A program made the translations under genes and the position numbers. Below are positions 52,201 through 58,861 of a stretch of DNA of 64,000 nucleotides, in pieces. How positions within the stretch are numbered: the stretch's first letter is position 1; every line of letters begins with the position of its first letter. The DNA is from Lepidostoma basale (lineage: Eukaryota; Arthropoda; Insecta; Trichoptera; Lepidostomatidae), in the NCBI GenBank assembly GCA_022606425.2, contig JAHDVF020000875.1:620001-684000 (forward strand), written 5' to 3'. The notes under the pieces are model-generated. The model worked only from the letters and a program-made list of their open reading frames with translations, had not been told where the DNA came from and did not search any database.

Positions 52201-52208
52201 GGAAATAA
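29865..52208 (+). CDS. Nprl2: GATOR1 complex protein NPRL2 (complete, 7 exons)
   Basis: NPRL2 is a subunit of GATOR1, the GTPase-activating complex for RagA/B that represses TORC1 at the lysosome when amino acids are scarce. Exons are 29865-30064, 31904-32060, 44968-45094, 46384-46520, 47325-47553, 47633-47802 and 52041-52208. All introns are GT-AG and the joined frame is 395 aa (human NPRL2 is 380). Conserved blocks are IRCIFLCEFHPNVGPRITCQ (N-terminal longin domain), NAFYFNLCFVCD, VPVF...QWDLTTNQ, ILPYIDGFNHVSKIAALADV (winged-helix start), GTTVRDL and ERKLVQFGLLEGLIRRIYK, ending in VWK. The start is the Met at 29865, seven residues before the conserved cysteines; no in-frame upstream alternative is better. 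Intron 3 is 12.9 kb and holds most of the LINE copies in this half. Confidence 0.96.
30065..31903. other. Nprl2 intron 1
   Basis: 1.8 kb, very AT-rich. I see no transposon signature or coding potential. The short direct repeat atttacttaa(c/t)gaaatatgcaa at about 30528 and 30570 is the only structure noticed. Confidence 0.5.
31904..32060 (+). CDS. Nprl2: Nprl2 exon 2: longin domain continued
   Basis: The exon has acceptor cttttaacag and donor gtgagt. It encodes TYMDSKILGFPVQIDNKKYA followed by RNAFYFNLCFVCDSWARTV, residues 67-119. The NAF.FNL.FVCD motif is conserved across NPRL2/Npr2. Confidence 0.95.
32480..32690. repeat. Fold-back MITE family M1 (copy 4)
   Basis: Arms include atgggaatggcatgtttcac on the left and gcaaaacatgtcattcacat on the right, around taataatatttgataatg. 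A block at 32270-32320 next to it matches the left flank of the 93-bp palindrome at 3404-3450. Confidence 0.65.
32775..33080 (+). repeat. Possible solo LTR
   Basis: A moderately GC-rich block contains a TATA-like tataaaa at about 32830 followed some 200 bases later by an AATAAA (about 33040) and a T/G-rich run. This promoter-plus-polyA order within 300 bp is typical of an LTR. I could not identify TG..CA ends with a target duplication, so the call is weak. Confidence 0.3.
33696..33844. mobile_element. 149-bp MITE with perfect 26-bp inverted repeats
   Basis: The left end 33696-33721 (aattgaaaataactttg...) is the exact reverse complement of 33819-33844. The interior is AT-rich and non-coding. 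No other copy was noticed in the window. Confidence 0.8.
33900..34267 (+). mobile_element. LINE family A 3' insertion with 12-bp target duplication
   Basis: It encodes [40 protein letters not shown] and SAYPCGETA, with a stop then a (GTT)n tail of about 30 bases. The duplication gtttattttctc is exact at 33888-33899 and 34268-34279. This defines the 5' truncation point and shows target-primed insertion. Confidence 0.88.
35525..35925 (-). mobile_element. LINE family A fragment (antisense)
   Basis: It begins with the reversed tail aactaactaata and ggcgtttctccaaagtggta, then the complement of the terminal domain back to about 35910 (cattcttctcagtgatctaa). The body diverges from the 39-kb copy and is closer to 10760-11090. 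Confidence 0.7.
35940..36050 (+). repeat. SINE body fragment
   Basis: The sequence gtaattagattcaaataatc and ccacattataaaggcccaaa match the body of the SINE at 46975-47080. The head is missing. Confidence 0.55.
36850..37680 (-). mobile_element. Decayed mariner transposase (3' part)
   Basis: The reverse strand reads NWVPYELKSKDVERCFFTCE and QLLQRQKRKGFLHHI, then LNPMKPLQEITIDCN after shifts, matching the middle of mariner-family (DD34D) transposases. The end at about 36853 (ggggtacaaataagttctcg) looks like the mariner terminus. The N-terminal half and the left terminus are missing, and frames are broken. Confidence 0.8.
38655..40287 (+). mobile_element. LINE family A, longest copy (RTE-like)
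   Basis: Encodes reverse transcriptase in three broken frames: SAMKSGKAVGFDCIAIDFI, AVIMPLYKGKGSRMECGNHR, FCAFVDLQKAYDYVNREKLW, GVKQGCVMSSWLFNLYMDN and [17 protein letters not shown] (the YADD catalytic box). The C-terminal block ends SAYPFGETA. One premature stop follows YGSEAWN and frameshifts lie near 39000-39130. The stop is followed directly by gttagttagttaatt. No endonuclease domain remains, so it is 5'-truncated and inactive. I infer the RTE clade from the near-absent 3'UTR and tandem tail. Confidence 0.85.
40880..41160 (-). mobile_element. LINE family A fragment, old copy (antisense)
   Basis: The complement of the terminal coding domain (for example cgtgtcatgaatgtcgattt, and ttcatacatcgtgtcatg) lacks the 3' tail and is more diverged than its neighbour at 41168. 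It ends at the target duplication of that neighbour. Confidence 0.65.
41168..41658 (-). mobile_element. LINE family A insertion (antisense) with 7-bp target duplication
   Basis: The reverse strand is open through NAVEMRSLR and [20 protein letters not shown] sequence to SAYPFGETA, with the tail (actaactaacta) at the left. CCACGTA flanks it at 41161-41167 and 41659-41665. The 5' end is truncated just upstream of LMYGSEAWNW. Confidence 0.78.
41666..41930 (-). other. Unassigned short reading frame
   Basis: Upstream of the LINE, the reverse strand reads MIHNPNFMAGEVKEEKKTCM and then VIDIVETVFTRLTHDRFQD before running into the LINE. The part before the insertion is about 50 codons. I do not recognise it; it may be chance or a fragment of another element. 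Confidence 0.25.
41930..41995. repeat. Short GC-rich tandem 'cgaggc' repeat
   Basis: About 60 bp made of variants of gaggc/ccgagg (aaggcgaggcgaggc, cccgaggcccgaggc). It is conspicuous in an AT-rich intron. Function unknown, probably a minisatellite. Confidence 0.6.
42228..42620 (+). mobile_element. LINE family A fragment
   Basis: It starts with the LMYGSEAW-equivalent (cccttatgtatggaagcgaa) and ends with a degraded TAYLLEKLCD-like terminus and a tttgttattgtta tail. It is internally deleted and frame-shifted. Confidence 0.65.
42935..43300. repeat. Two adjacent MITE M2 copies
   Basis: 42935-43150 has arms ttctcaatatgtttcgaatt and ccttcaaggtatgtcgagaa; 43185-43300 has ttctcaacacgttttgaagg with a central gtttatatcgtt hairpin. 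They are in tandem and diverged from each other, so they probably inserted independently. Confidence 0.6.
44040..44675 (+). mobile_element. LINE family A fragment interrupted by family B
   Basis: The left part (44040-44219) carries the KNLSKIAK and VLVPT.YVW-like block; the right part (44327-44675) carries HTEKMNEER and the terminal domain. The coding frame is heavily decayed. The interruption at 44220-44315 is a later family B insertion. Confidence 0.7.
44220..44315 (-). mobile_element. LINE family B insertion (96 bp) with exact 11-bp target duplication
   Basis: Flanked by atatgatagat at 44209-44219 and 44316-44326. The (TTC)-type tail is on the left. The reverse strand encodes RTAQDREELTRVIANVKGTG, which is the family B terminus. 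The 5' end carries a perfect 14-bp palindrome (44284-44297 with 44300-44313), as produced by end-inverted truncation during integration. Confidence 0.88.
44968..45094 (+). CDS. Nprl2: Nprl2 exon 3
   Basis: The exon has acceptor gtgtccacag and donor gtacag, and is phase 0 to 1. Residues 120-161 (LSMELESEWLSKQSSSEDAG to HKMCTLT) align with the human helical segment ending in GRCTLP. It lies 12.9 kb from the previous exon; the joining is inferred from frame and family alignment. Confidence 0.92.
45598..45833. mobile_element. piggyBac-type MITE PB2 (236 bp)
   Basis: TTAA at 45594-45597 and 45834-45837 flank termini CCCGTTAACC and GGTCAACGGG. No transposase. A different sequence from PB1. It lies in the Nprl2 intron between the exons at 44968 and 46384. 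Confidence 0.82.
46384..46520 (+). CDS. Nprl2: Nprl2 exon 4
   Basis: The exon has acceptor gtattgcag and donor gtgacc. It encodes GTTTTHLTVVRVSSDPAPAQ, then DHQVPVFLFSRDTF and DQWDLTTNQ. The sequence VPVF..........QWDLTT.Q is invariant in NPRL2. Confidence 0.95.
46545..46745. repeat. Fold-back MITE family M1 (copy 6)
   Basis: Left gaaaacgtccgttttctaca and right tctagaagacagacgttttt pair; outer flank tattcaatatggaattttac is the reverse of that seen at 2620-2645. It begins about 25 bases after the Nprl2 exon that ends at 46520. Confidence 0.6.
46790..47095 (+). mobile_element. tRNA-derived SINE (copy 2, head plus body)
   Basis: The head has degraded A and B boxes (gggtttaattcccg at about 46848). 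The middle tcacgctgtcttcgatctgg is followed by the shared body attgggttcaaataacctgt and aagtggcattccatgaacca. This copy links the tRNA head (also at 19357) with the body fragments elsewhere, defining a roughly 300-bp family. Confidence 0.72.
47108..47225 (+). mobile_element. SINE head (copy 3)
   Basis: The B box region ctgggtttgattcccggcct and an upstream tgacaaagtagaacagttat head match copy 2. Only the 5' half is present. It lies in the intron before Nprl2 exon 5. Confidence 0.65.
47325..47553 (+). CDS. Nprl2: Nprl2 exon 5: winged-helix region
   Basis: The exon has acceptor tatttccag and donor gtatgt. It encodes ILPYIDGFNHVSKIAALADV followed by VQNLVYYGVVALVPLFQYCA, residues 208-283. It is strongly GC-rich compared with flanking DNA. 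The antisense ORFs over it are shadows. Confidence 0.95.
47633..47802 (+). CDS. Nprl2: Nprl2 exon 6
   Basis: The exon has acceptor ggtttgcag after a 79-bp intron, and donor gtagga. It encodes SLKSILCMYAGMSYGTTVRD followed by ERKLVQFGLLEGLIRRIYK, residues 284-340. GTTVRDL and the RKL.QFGL...IRR block are conserved through fungi. Confidence 0.95.
47883..47995. repeat. (TTC)-headed repeat
   Basis: The sequence cttcttcctcctttggttgg followed by gtggattgccggctgtcc resembles 5120-5330 and 14100-14265. Class unknown. Confidence 0.4.
48093..48388 (-). mobile_element. piggyBac-type MITE PB1 (copy 2, 296 bp)
   Basis: TTAA at 48089-48092 and 48389-48392. Ends CCACCCTA and TAGGGCGG. The interior is the reverse of 23823-24136 (for example gctatcccgtatcacgtacg). 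Confidence 0.85.
48800..49215 (-). mobile_element. LINE family E 3' fragment (antisense)
   Basis: The reverse strand reads KPNIVKFIKMNRLRWLGHLQ, RMEKIKQFQK and GRSKQRWMDVAERV. The RLRWLGH..RM...........G..K.RW.D pattern is again an RTE-type ORF C-terminus, distinct from families A-D. Frames are broken near the end. Confidence 0.7.
49572..49672 (-). repeat. R250 repeat fragment
   Basis: The sequence aggtcataagtcctgtaaac followed by gacatcttcgtctctattga matches 20528-20600. Truncated at the left. Confidence 0.6.
49690..50582 (-). mobile_element. Mariner element with internally deleted transposase
   Basis: The reverse strand has two blocks. 50349-50104 includes NVYRWYKMFSEGREYV and DEERAGRPSTSTTDENI (N-terminal helix-turn-helix region and the GRP(S)T linker). 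50061-49711 includes PQPPYSPDLAPCDFFLFPKL and RRYATIEEIK (the end of the catalytic domain). The segment between is deleted, so most of the DD34D core is gone. One terminus is recognisable at 50582 (cgaggtatgttcaaaaagta on the minus strand) next to TA; the other is degraded. Confidence 0.85.
51830..52015. repeat. Hairpin-headed repeat next to Nprl2 exon 7
   Basis: It shares gtttgtaacacctgatgatg and ttggcgaaatagct with 2430-2480, and the tail agtacaatggattatctaat with 2585-2600 and 34840-34855. The last bases lie only about 25 nt before the acceptor at 52040, so the repeat may have supplied part of the polypyrimidine region. Confidence 0.5.
52041..52208 (+). CDS. Nprl2: Nprl2 exon 7: C-terminus and stop
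   Basis: The exon has acceptor tatatttcag, encodes 55 residues and ends TAA. It begins YPVTVHCE, continues through HTGLVSLDEMCCASGG and ends LERDRSVAMVWK. Human NPRL2 also has YPVRVTRE, Y..HSYDEICC and a terminal CWK. A repeat related to 2340-2600 ends only about 25 bases before this acceptor. Confidence 0.94.
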   Translation, partial: YPVTVHCESMGSGSGAGKIHTGLVSLDEMCCASGGPASSLEEQLERDRSVAMVWK

Positions 52209-52584
52209 CAGCCTCCGTGATGTAGTATTAGCACGCCCCCTTCCTCCGTATTGTATCCTAATATATCATGTCTAAACACACATTTAAAATTAGTCAAAGT
52301 GAGTAATAATGGCTGATGATAAAATATAAATATTTAGGTAGCTTCTAAAGGTTCATAATAACACAAACATATGTCTATAGAACTGGGAACCCTATAAATA
52401 CTTGGAATTGTATTGTTTTATATATGTTACACGTGGAAATATCACAATGAACAGTTACAATTTCCAATACATTTTTTCTTCTGTGCAATACTAAAACCTT
52501 ATATAGATTAACTACCGGTTTTAAGTACGTGTTCTTATCAATGTATATTTTTGTGTTATTATCCGTTAGATTATTCTGTAAGCA

Positions 52585-52590
52585 AATAAA
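52585..52590 (+). promoter_or_regulatory. Candidate Nprl2 polyadenylation signal
   Basis: AATAAA lies 377 bases after the Nprl2 stop codon, with GT-rich sequence nearby. It is the first canonical hexamer in a reasonable 3'UTR, but the hexamer is common in AT-rich DNA. Confidence 0.35.
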
Positions 52591-53249
52591 TATTTTATAT
52601 TGACATGATTTGTAAAACTCTATTTTTCTACAAGGAAATCAAACCTCAAATAATGTATCATAATATAGATGTTTATTTACGAAGCCCCACCTGTATGGCC
52701 ATTGTTATTTTTGAAAAATTATATACTAAGAAAACGAGGCTTTAAGAAAGAATTTTAAAAAATATATTAAATATTTTTTATATTACCTTGTCATGCAAAT
52801 CTTTAAGAGTAAAGCTACGGCTTACGCTGGCATAGCTTTTCATATCCAGTTACATACATACAGCACTATTTGATTCTCGCAACAATTTTAATTTTTTTAA
52901 ATATATCTCGACACATTCATCCATGTCAGTTCACTCTTCCGGAGAATGGAATACTTGAGATTATGATACAGGGTACCCCCCCCCCATCTGTCCTCTCCAG
53001 CTATTAATATATAAACAATTTGTACAACTTCCTTTATGTTTCCATACGATCCTAGATCCTAAGATTAATTAAGTCGATACATTTTTATATTTCTTCCAGC
53101 TGTTGCTCATTAACTATATGTTTATTATTGTTAGTCAACTGTTTATTTAGAATGGATTGTTTTGTCTATTATTTGTTTGTACAATTGTTGTCACTTAAAT
53201 CGTTATTTCCACATCGTTCATATTTTTCATAGCTTGTTGTTTAAAAAGG

Positions 53250-53450
53250 GCATTATCACTAGAATTTCGTAAACAATATTTTTTTATGAATGGTAACACT
53301 TTGATTTTCATTTATGAGTTTATTTTTCTCAACATGTTTCAAAGATATTATGTCTTTATCATCTGGAGAACGATATAAACATGTATAAAATGAAGAAGTT
53401 ATCTTTGAGAAGTACAAGTTCATAAGTCGAAGAAAAAAAAACAGTGTTTT
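53250..53450. repeat. MITE family M2 (copy)
   Basis: It contains tgagtttatttttctcaaca and tggagaacgatataaac, with the right arm degraded. Related to 3670-3815. Confidence 0.5.
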
Positions 53451-53601
53451 TATTGACAATCACAAGTTACATTTATAGATCAGATTTATATATTAGTATT
53501 TCTCAAAGTTCTCAGTTATTCAGTTAATTAAAATTTTATATTAATTTAAATTGATACACTCTCCCAGATTGAAATGATATTCTTATGTTAACCAAATATT
53601 T

Positions 53602-54378
53602 CAAATCCTGAAACTGTAATGTTAACCTTGAGTGTGGTTATTAATCAAGGAGACATTGAGTGGTAAAGAGATATGGAGGAACATGATATTAGGTATTCCC
53701 GGAATTAATGTCGTTTTTGTTCTGTAAGAAAAGCAACAGTCTACCCCGTTTCTCCATGGCTTTATCACCAGAGAAATGGGTTCTTTATCATGATATTTTA
53801 AAAAAGAAACAATTGTCAAACCCCAATTCTAACACCAAAACCAGGACCTATATCCTCGGAAAACATTATTGTGTTTGTGGTGATTCTAAAGGTGTAATTT
53901 ATTATGAAGTTTTAAAACAATGCCAAACTGTTATCACAGCCCTCTATTGTGAACAGATGTTTAAGTTAAATGCGATTTTACAAGAAATTAGACTTGCTCT
54001 TGTGAATAGAAGTAATGTCATTCTTAATATGATAGCGCCCGGCCGAACGTTGCCGATATAACCCGGAAAAAATCCAGGAACTTGGCTGGGATATTTTATT
54101 GCATCCACCTTATTCTTCGGACTTGGCACCGAGCGACTATCACTTTTTTCGCTCTTTAGAAATGCAATTAAGGAACAAAAGATTTGACAATATTGAAAAA
54201 ACGAAATAGGTTCTCTCGGTATTCTTCGAATCTAAACCAAAAGCTGTTTATGAGAGAGGAATGTTAGATTTAGTAAATGAGACGGCAAAGAGTCATAGAT
54301 AATACTGGAAATTACCACTCAATTATCTCCTTGATTAATAACCACACTCAAGGTTCTACATTACAGTTTCAGGATTTG
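53602..54378 (+). mobile_element. Mariner remnant bounded by about 65-bp inverted repeats
   Basis: Ends 53602-53666 and 54312-54378 are inverted repeats of about 65 bp (caaatcctgaaactgtaatg at each outer end) with a few differences. Between them the plus strand reads SPEKWVLYHDI, DSKGVIYYEVLKQCQTV and NAILQEIRLALVNRSNVIL, then YSSDLAPSDYHFF-like and RVIDNTGNYH. These are the central and C-terminal parts of a mariner transposase. The N-terminal half is deleted and frames are broken, so it is inactive. Confidence 0.8.
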
Positions 54379-57300
54379 CGGGGGGAGTTTTCCCACATAT
54401 TAAAATATTTATTACTGTTAAATCATGTAAAAAAGTTCATTATTAAGAGTGTAACAATTTAGTTTTTTTTTCTGCCATCTTGAAACATTTTTTTATCTGT
54501 GCATAGCTGTGTTATTTCAAAATCATAAATGATTATGAAATCGAATAAATAATCGTCTATGGTTTTAGATATTTTTGTATAAGATGTGTGCACTTTGTGA
54601 TAGAATGAAATGAAGTGGAAGTAGAAACTAGAAGCACGGCACGTAGTACAGTGCGAGCTGCTGTCTGTCGGGGGCTGCCTGCTCCCCCTGAGGTCCCCCG
54701 AGGTAGTCAGCCAAGTACAAAGGGAGCCAAGGGACGCTGTTCCAGTCGGACCTAGTCAAGTGGTGCTTATCCTACTCGTGAGAATGTCTCAGCTATTCGG
54801 GTTGTTCATTTGTTTTACTTACAGATGATACTCTTATACCACAAATATAATTAAGTTTTTTTAAGACATTCTTTGTTTATTTTGTGTTAAGTTTTATTGT
54901 GTTTGCGAGAACAGTGAGAAAAATTACTAGAAAGAAAATGTTCAAATTATTTTAAATGTAGATGAGTTTTATTAACTCTATTTTTTAAATGTATTTTGGT
55001 GAAATCAAACCAAAGTTTGTAAGGAAGTAACGATTCTGAATATAAATTAGACCAGAGATGAGACAATGCTTCCCTTCCACTCATGTCACTGTTCTTGCAA
55101 ACTAATTAGCACTGTGTAAGAAATATGTATTATTTTACTGTTTCACTTCCCCTTTAATGGATTTTCACGACTGAAGTATGTTCTGTTGTTATGTGACAGA
55201 TTCCCAGAATCTCAGGCGTCGGGTGAGAAAGTAGGAGCGAGTGTTTATGATTTTGTTCAAAATTATTGTTACCTTAAATTGTGTTCATTTTCGCCATCAA
55301 AATTTAAAGTAATGTAATTGATACCTGACCTTGTGTTCATATGTTATATTGTAGTTCTAATTGTACATTTTTTATTATACGGGAAAATATATATTTTTTC
55401 ACAAAACTATATCCAATGTTGTGTAATTAGGGGACTATGAAATATTCTATTTGACTGCATTGTGAATGCTTTGTTATGTATGAAGTTTGTAATGATTATT
55501 GGACTCTGTTGTTTTGTCATTTGCCTTGATTTTTTTATTTTATTTGCTCATTCGTTTAATAAACTTTATTTATAATGGAAAATAGCCTTTTTAATTTCTC
55601 CTTACGTTGATGACCTCTCCCTTTAGAAAATAAAACAAGATTTATAAATAACAAATTTTTGTTTAATAATTATCTTAAATATGGATGTGCACTTTTTAGT
55701 TCTGATTAGCACGGAGGCAACACAAACAATACTTCCATCAGACAGGTGGTTAATTCTTATTGATATTATGAACCAATTCTCTTACAACTTTAATAATCTA
55801 CACCGATCCTTTCAGTCATACGAGGGGCGCCGCACTGCATGCCCACTGTGCCGGGAGCATGCTAGTGCGACACCACTCTTGCAAAGTTCAGACAAACCAA
55901 CTTATATAGTTTAGTACAAATATTATATTATCACTGAATTTTTTTACATGTTGAAATCATATATTTTATACAAAAATATTTTATATGTATTACACCTTCT
56001 GTGTGCCAACTAATTCATTGGGCTTAGTGAAGCTAAATATTTATTCTCTGTTAAAACACAGACCGTCCATTCGGATATTTTAAAATTATTATTTACATAT
56101 GCACGATTAAAACATCAGAAACATGAAATCCGCAATGGCCTTCACATTAACCTCGCCGTAAGAGGTTTCCTAAATTTGGAAATTGGCCAAAATAGCTTAG
56201 CTGGAGTTCCTCCGCAGTCCAGGGTGAGATATTACATTGTTTTATGTAAATATAGGAATGTTTAATGCAACTAATAATTTCATGGCCATGGCAAAATATG
56301 GACTACGCAGGGGAGTTACACATATTGGTGAACGGAAGCCCTAGGTTTTCATAATTATAACCCATTAAAAATTTTATAAAAAGAATTTACATATTACTAA
56401 GAGGATATCTTAATGTTTTTATTTAGATTAAACCCCAGATTGAAATCGATTTAAAAAATAAACCATGAGATTAAAAAATAATTGGCACAAAAATAATTAT
56501 TATGAAGAAGTTTTATATTACTATATAAAGTCATTAAATCATCTTTCAAAAAATATTTGGAAAATTTTTTTTTTTAAATAATTTTAAATTTGTAAATAAT
56601 ATTGATTGTATATATTTCGTAAAGGTGTGATGACAGCTGATAAAATAGCATATGGCTCGAGTGGGTCATAATTTTTAGCTAACTGTAAAAAAGAAGTAAT
56701 GGAAGATCCTCATTTAGGCACACGTTGAAGGACTGTCCCTGGGGTTGTGTGATGGAACCCGAGCCGCCACTGCACAGTCGGGGGAGAGAGAACAATAGCA
56801 TTTATTGTATTATCACTTCAATCAGGACAATGGGTAGGAAGGAATATTAGTTTTACTATAAAGCATTCGATATCATATTTAGAATAGATAGGGCTTGTGA
56901 ACCTGCCCCTCTCATTGTATCAAATATAGTCCCCGACTCCAGGTATAAAATTTCCACAACACCTACGTAAAGTGTATTCCGAGGTGCGCTGATCTGACGA
57001 AAGCACAGAGATTATCCTAAATGAAAACAGAAATGCTGTGATGCAGTTTATACAAAGATGTGATTATATAACATTACAGATAATATCACTTAAGACCCTA
57101 CGTTAGTATAATATGTACACTTTTATGAAAGCACCTTCGAATCAATTTTAACAATATAAATTTTACTAGAAATATTTTTGGAATATACTTCTGCCCTCGG
57201 GATTATTTAGACATATTATTTATTTACAAGTGCCGTTACTACAACGGTATTCAAATAATATTTACATTGCCGACTGCTGGCTGAACACCCCGTATTCGAT

Positions 57301-58758
57301 CCATGTCTCCCCAACACCAACTTTTCAATATAACATTGTTTCTTGGCCTTTTTACCAGCACATTCACATTCACGTTGCACCGTCTCACTGTGTACCCCCG
57401 TGGGGAATACAAAAGTTTCTTTAGCTCTCCAAGACCAATATAAAATATTTATACAAAAATTATAATTAATAATGCATTTCTGTTTACTATTAATGAATGC
57501 CATAAAAATGTAGCCATCTCTAGCATACAGATATAAGATTAACATAAAATTAGTTTGGTACATAAAATCTATCCTGCTAATCAAACAGTGCACTAATAAA
57601 TGCCACAGACTTCTAAATATATGTATTAGATATTTTGCAGAAATTCAATTTAGTTGCGAGTTGATTAGCAGGTTAGGTCTAGAGCGAGGCTGTCGAGTCT
57701 GCAGTGGTCCTTGTTATATCAATCACACTTCAAACAATAGAGTTTAAATCGGATATAGAGGTAGCGTTATAGTACGTTCCTTATAAAAAATAAAACTAAA
57801 ATAATATGTAACTCTGTACATATTATTATCTACGGTAATGCCATCATAAATGTTGACATTATAATTACTTTATTTTGTAGGAATCACAGGTAGATACATC
57901 CATTCTAAATCATTGAATTGTTTAAGAAAACAATTAGCTGACTGTTTGGACAACCGATGGTCCACCAATAAAATCTAAATATATACAATTTTCCCTCTAT
58001 CTCTGTCCAACAAATAGACTGCACTATACATTATAGTTTAAAATGTTTGGAGTTACATAAAGCCATAGAATTGATAACTAACGATTATATACAAAGTATT
58101 CAAGACAGACAGACACACTGCAGAGAAGACACTATAATGATATTGCACGAACAAGGCTGATTGCTTGGAAAGGCCATTGAGAGAACCCATCTGGAAATAA
58201 GGGGAAACGCTTTTACGAGTTAAAAATTAATTAAACCATTTACAGTATAATGGAATCAAATGTGTATACTAAGAAATTATTGTCGAATGTTTGTAAATAT
58301 TTCAGTTGTATAATTTGTACTTTAAATGCCGTATTTTAATAAATCTATTGAAGGGTATTTTGAAGAAAATTGCAGTGAAATTTACAACTGGAAAAATATG
58401 ATGGTGTTCAAATGAAGAAAATGGGTGATGAGGCCTTTACTATGTAACTATCCGTTATATAATAAATGATCAGTTAAAAATAATGTAGCGCTATAGCACT
58501 GCATATAGGATAATCTACTCTCTCAGCTCTTTTCACAAACTATCAATAACCAAAATAATTATTTCTAATATGTAAACGTTAAGGAACATAAAATTGTGAT
58601 TTTAATAATAGTAGATCCAAAAGAATTTAATTCGGAGAGAAGACATTCAGGCGAAAGCGGAGATCGGATGTGGCGACCGAATGTCTCTAGTAGGGCGGGG
58701 GTGGCGTGTAGTGGGCGGCGGGCCAGCAGGGGGGCTCCCAGAGCCCCGGAGGCGGGGG

Positions 58759-58861
58759 CTAGGCGGGTGGGGGCTCCTGCTGTTCGCGCTGCTGGCGCCG
58801 CCGCTGCTTGCTCCACAGCTCGTGGCAGTCCTGCCAGGTCGGCAGCTCGTGGCCCGGCATC
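58759..58861 (-). CDS. Cdk12: Cdk12 terminal exon: C-tail
   Basis: The acceptor is tgtctggcag on the minus strand. The first G completes a Gln codon, followed by [20 protein letters not shown], then a basic Arg/Gln tract and EPPPA, with TAG at 58761-58759. The [10 protein letters not shown] helix packs on the kinase near ATP in CDK12, so this is the true end of the catalytic unit. Confidence 0.92.

Larger units (their letters stand above)
52209..58758. other. Convergent intergenic region Nprl2/Cdk12
   Basis: Both genes end into this 6.5-kb stretch. AATAAA for Nprl2 may be 52585-52590; candidates for Cdk12 on the minus strand (TTTATT on plus) are at 57869-57874 and 57219-57224. 53250-53450 is an M2 MITE and 53602-54378 a mariner. 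54600-54790 is an unclassified GC-rich block. 55000-58700 shows no repeat or gene I can name; ORFs at 55681-55914 and 57216-57593 are unrecognised. Confidence 0.55.

Noticed and set aside
55681..55914. A small RING-like protein (contains CPLCR)
   Set aside because: Only one short Cys pair is present, the rest does not fit a RING, and no splice context or start is convincing.
57216..57593. A 125-aa minus-strand protein downstream of Cdk12
   Set aside because: It is AT-rich, low in conservation signals, and probably lies in Cdk12 3'UTR or intergenic DNA.
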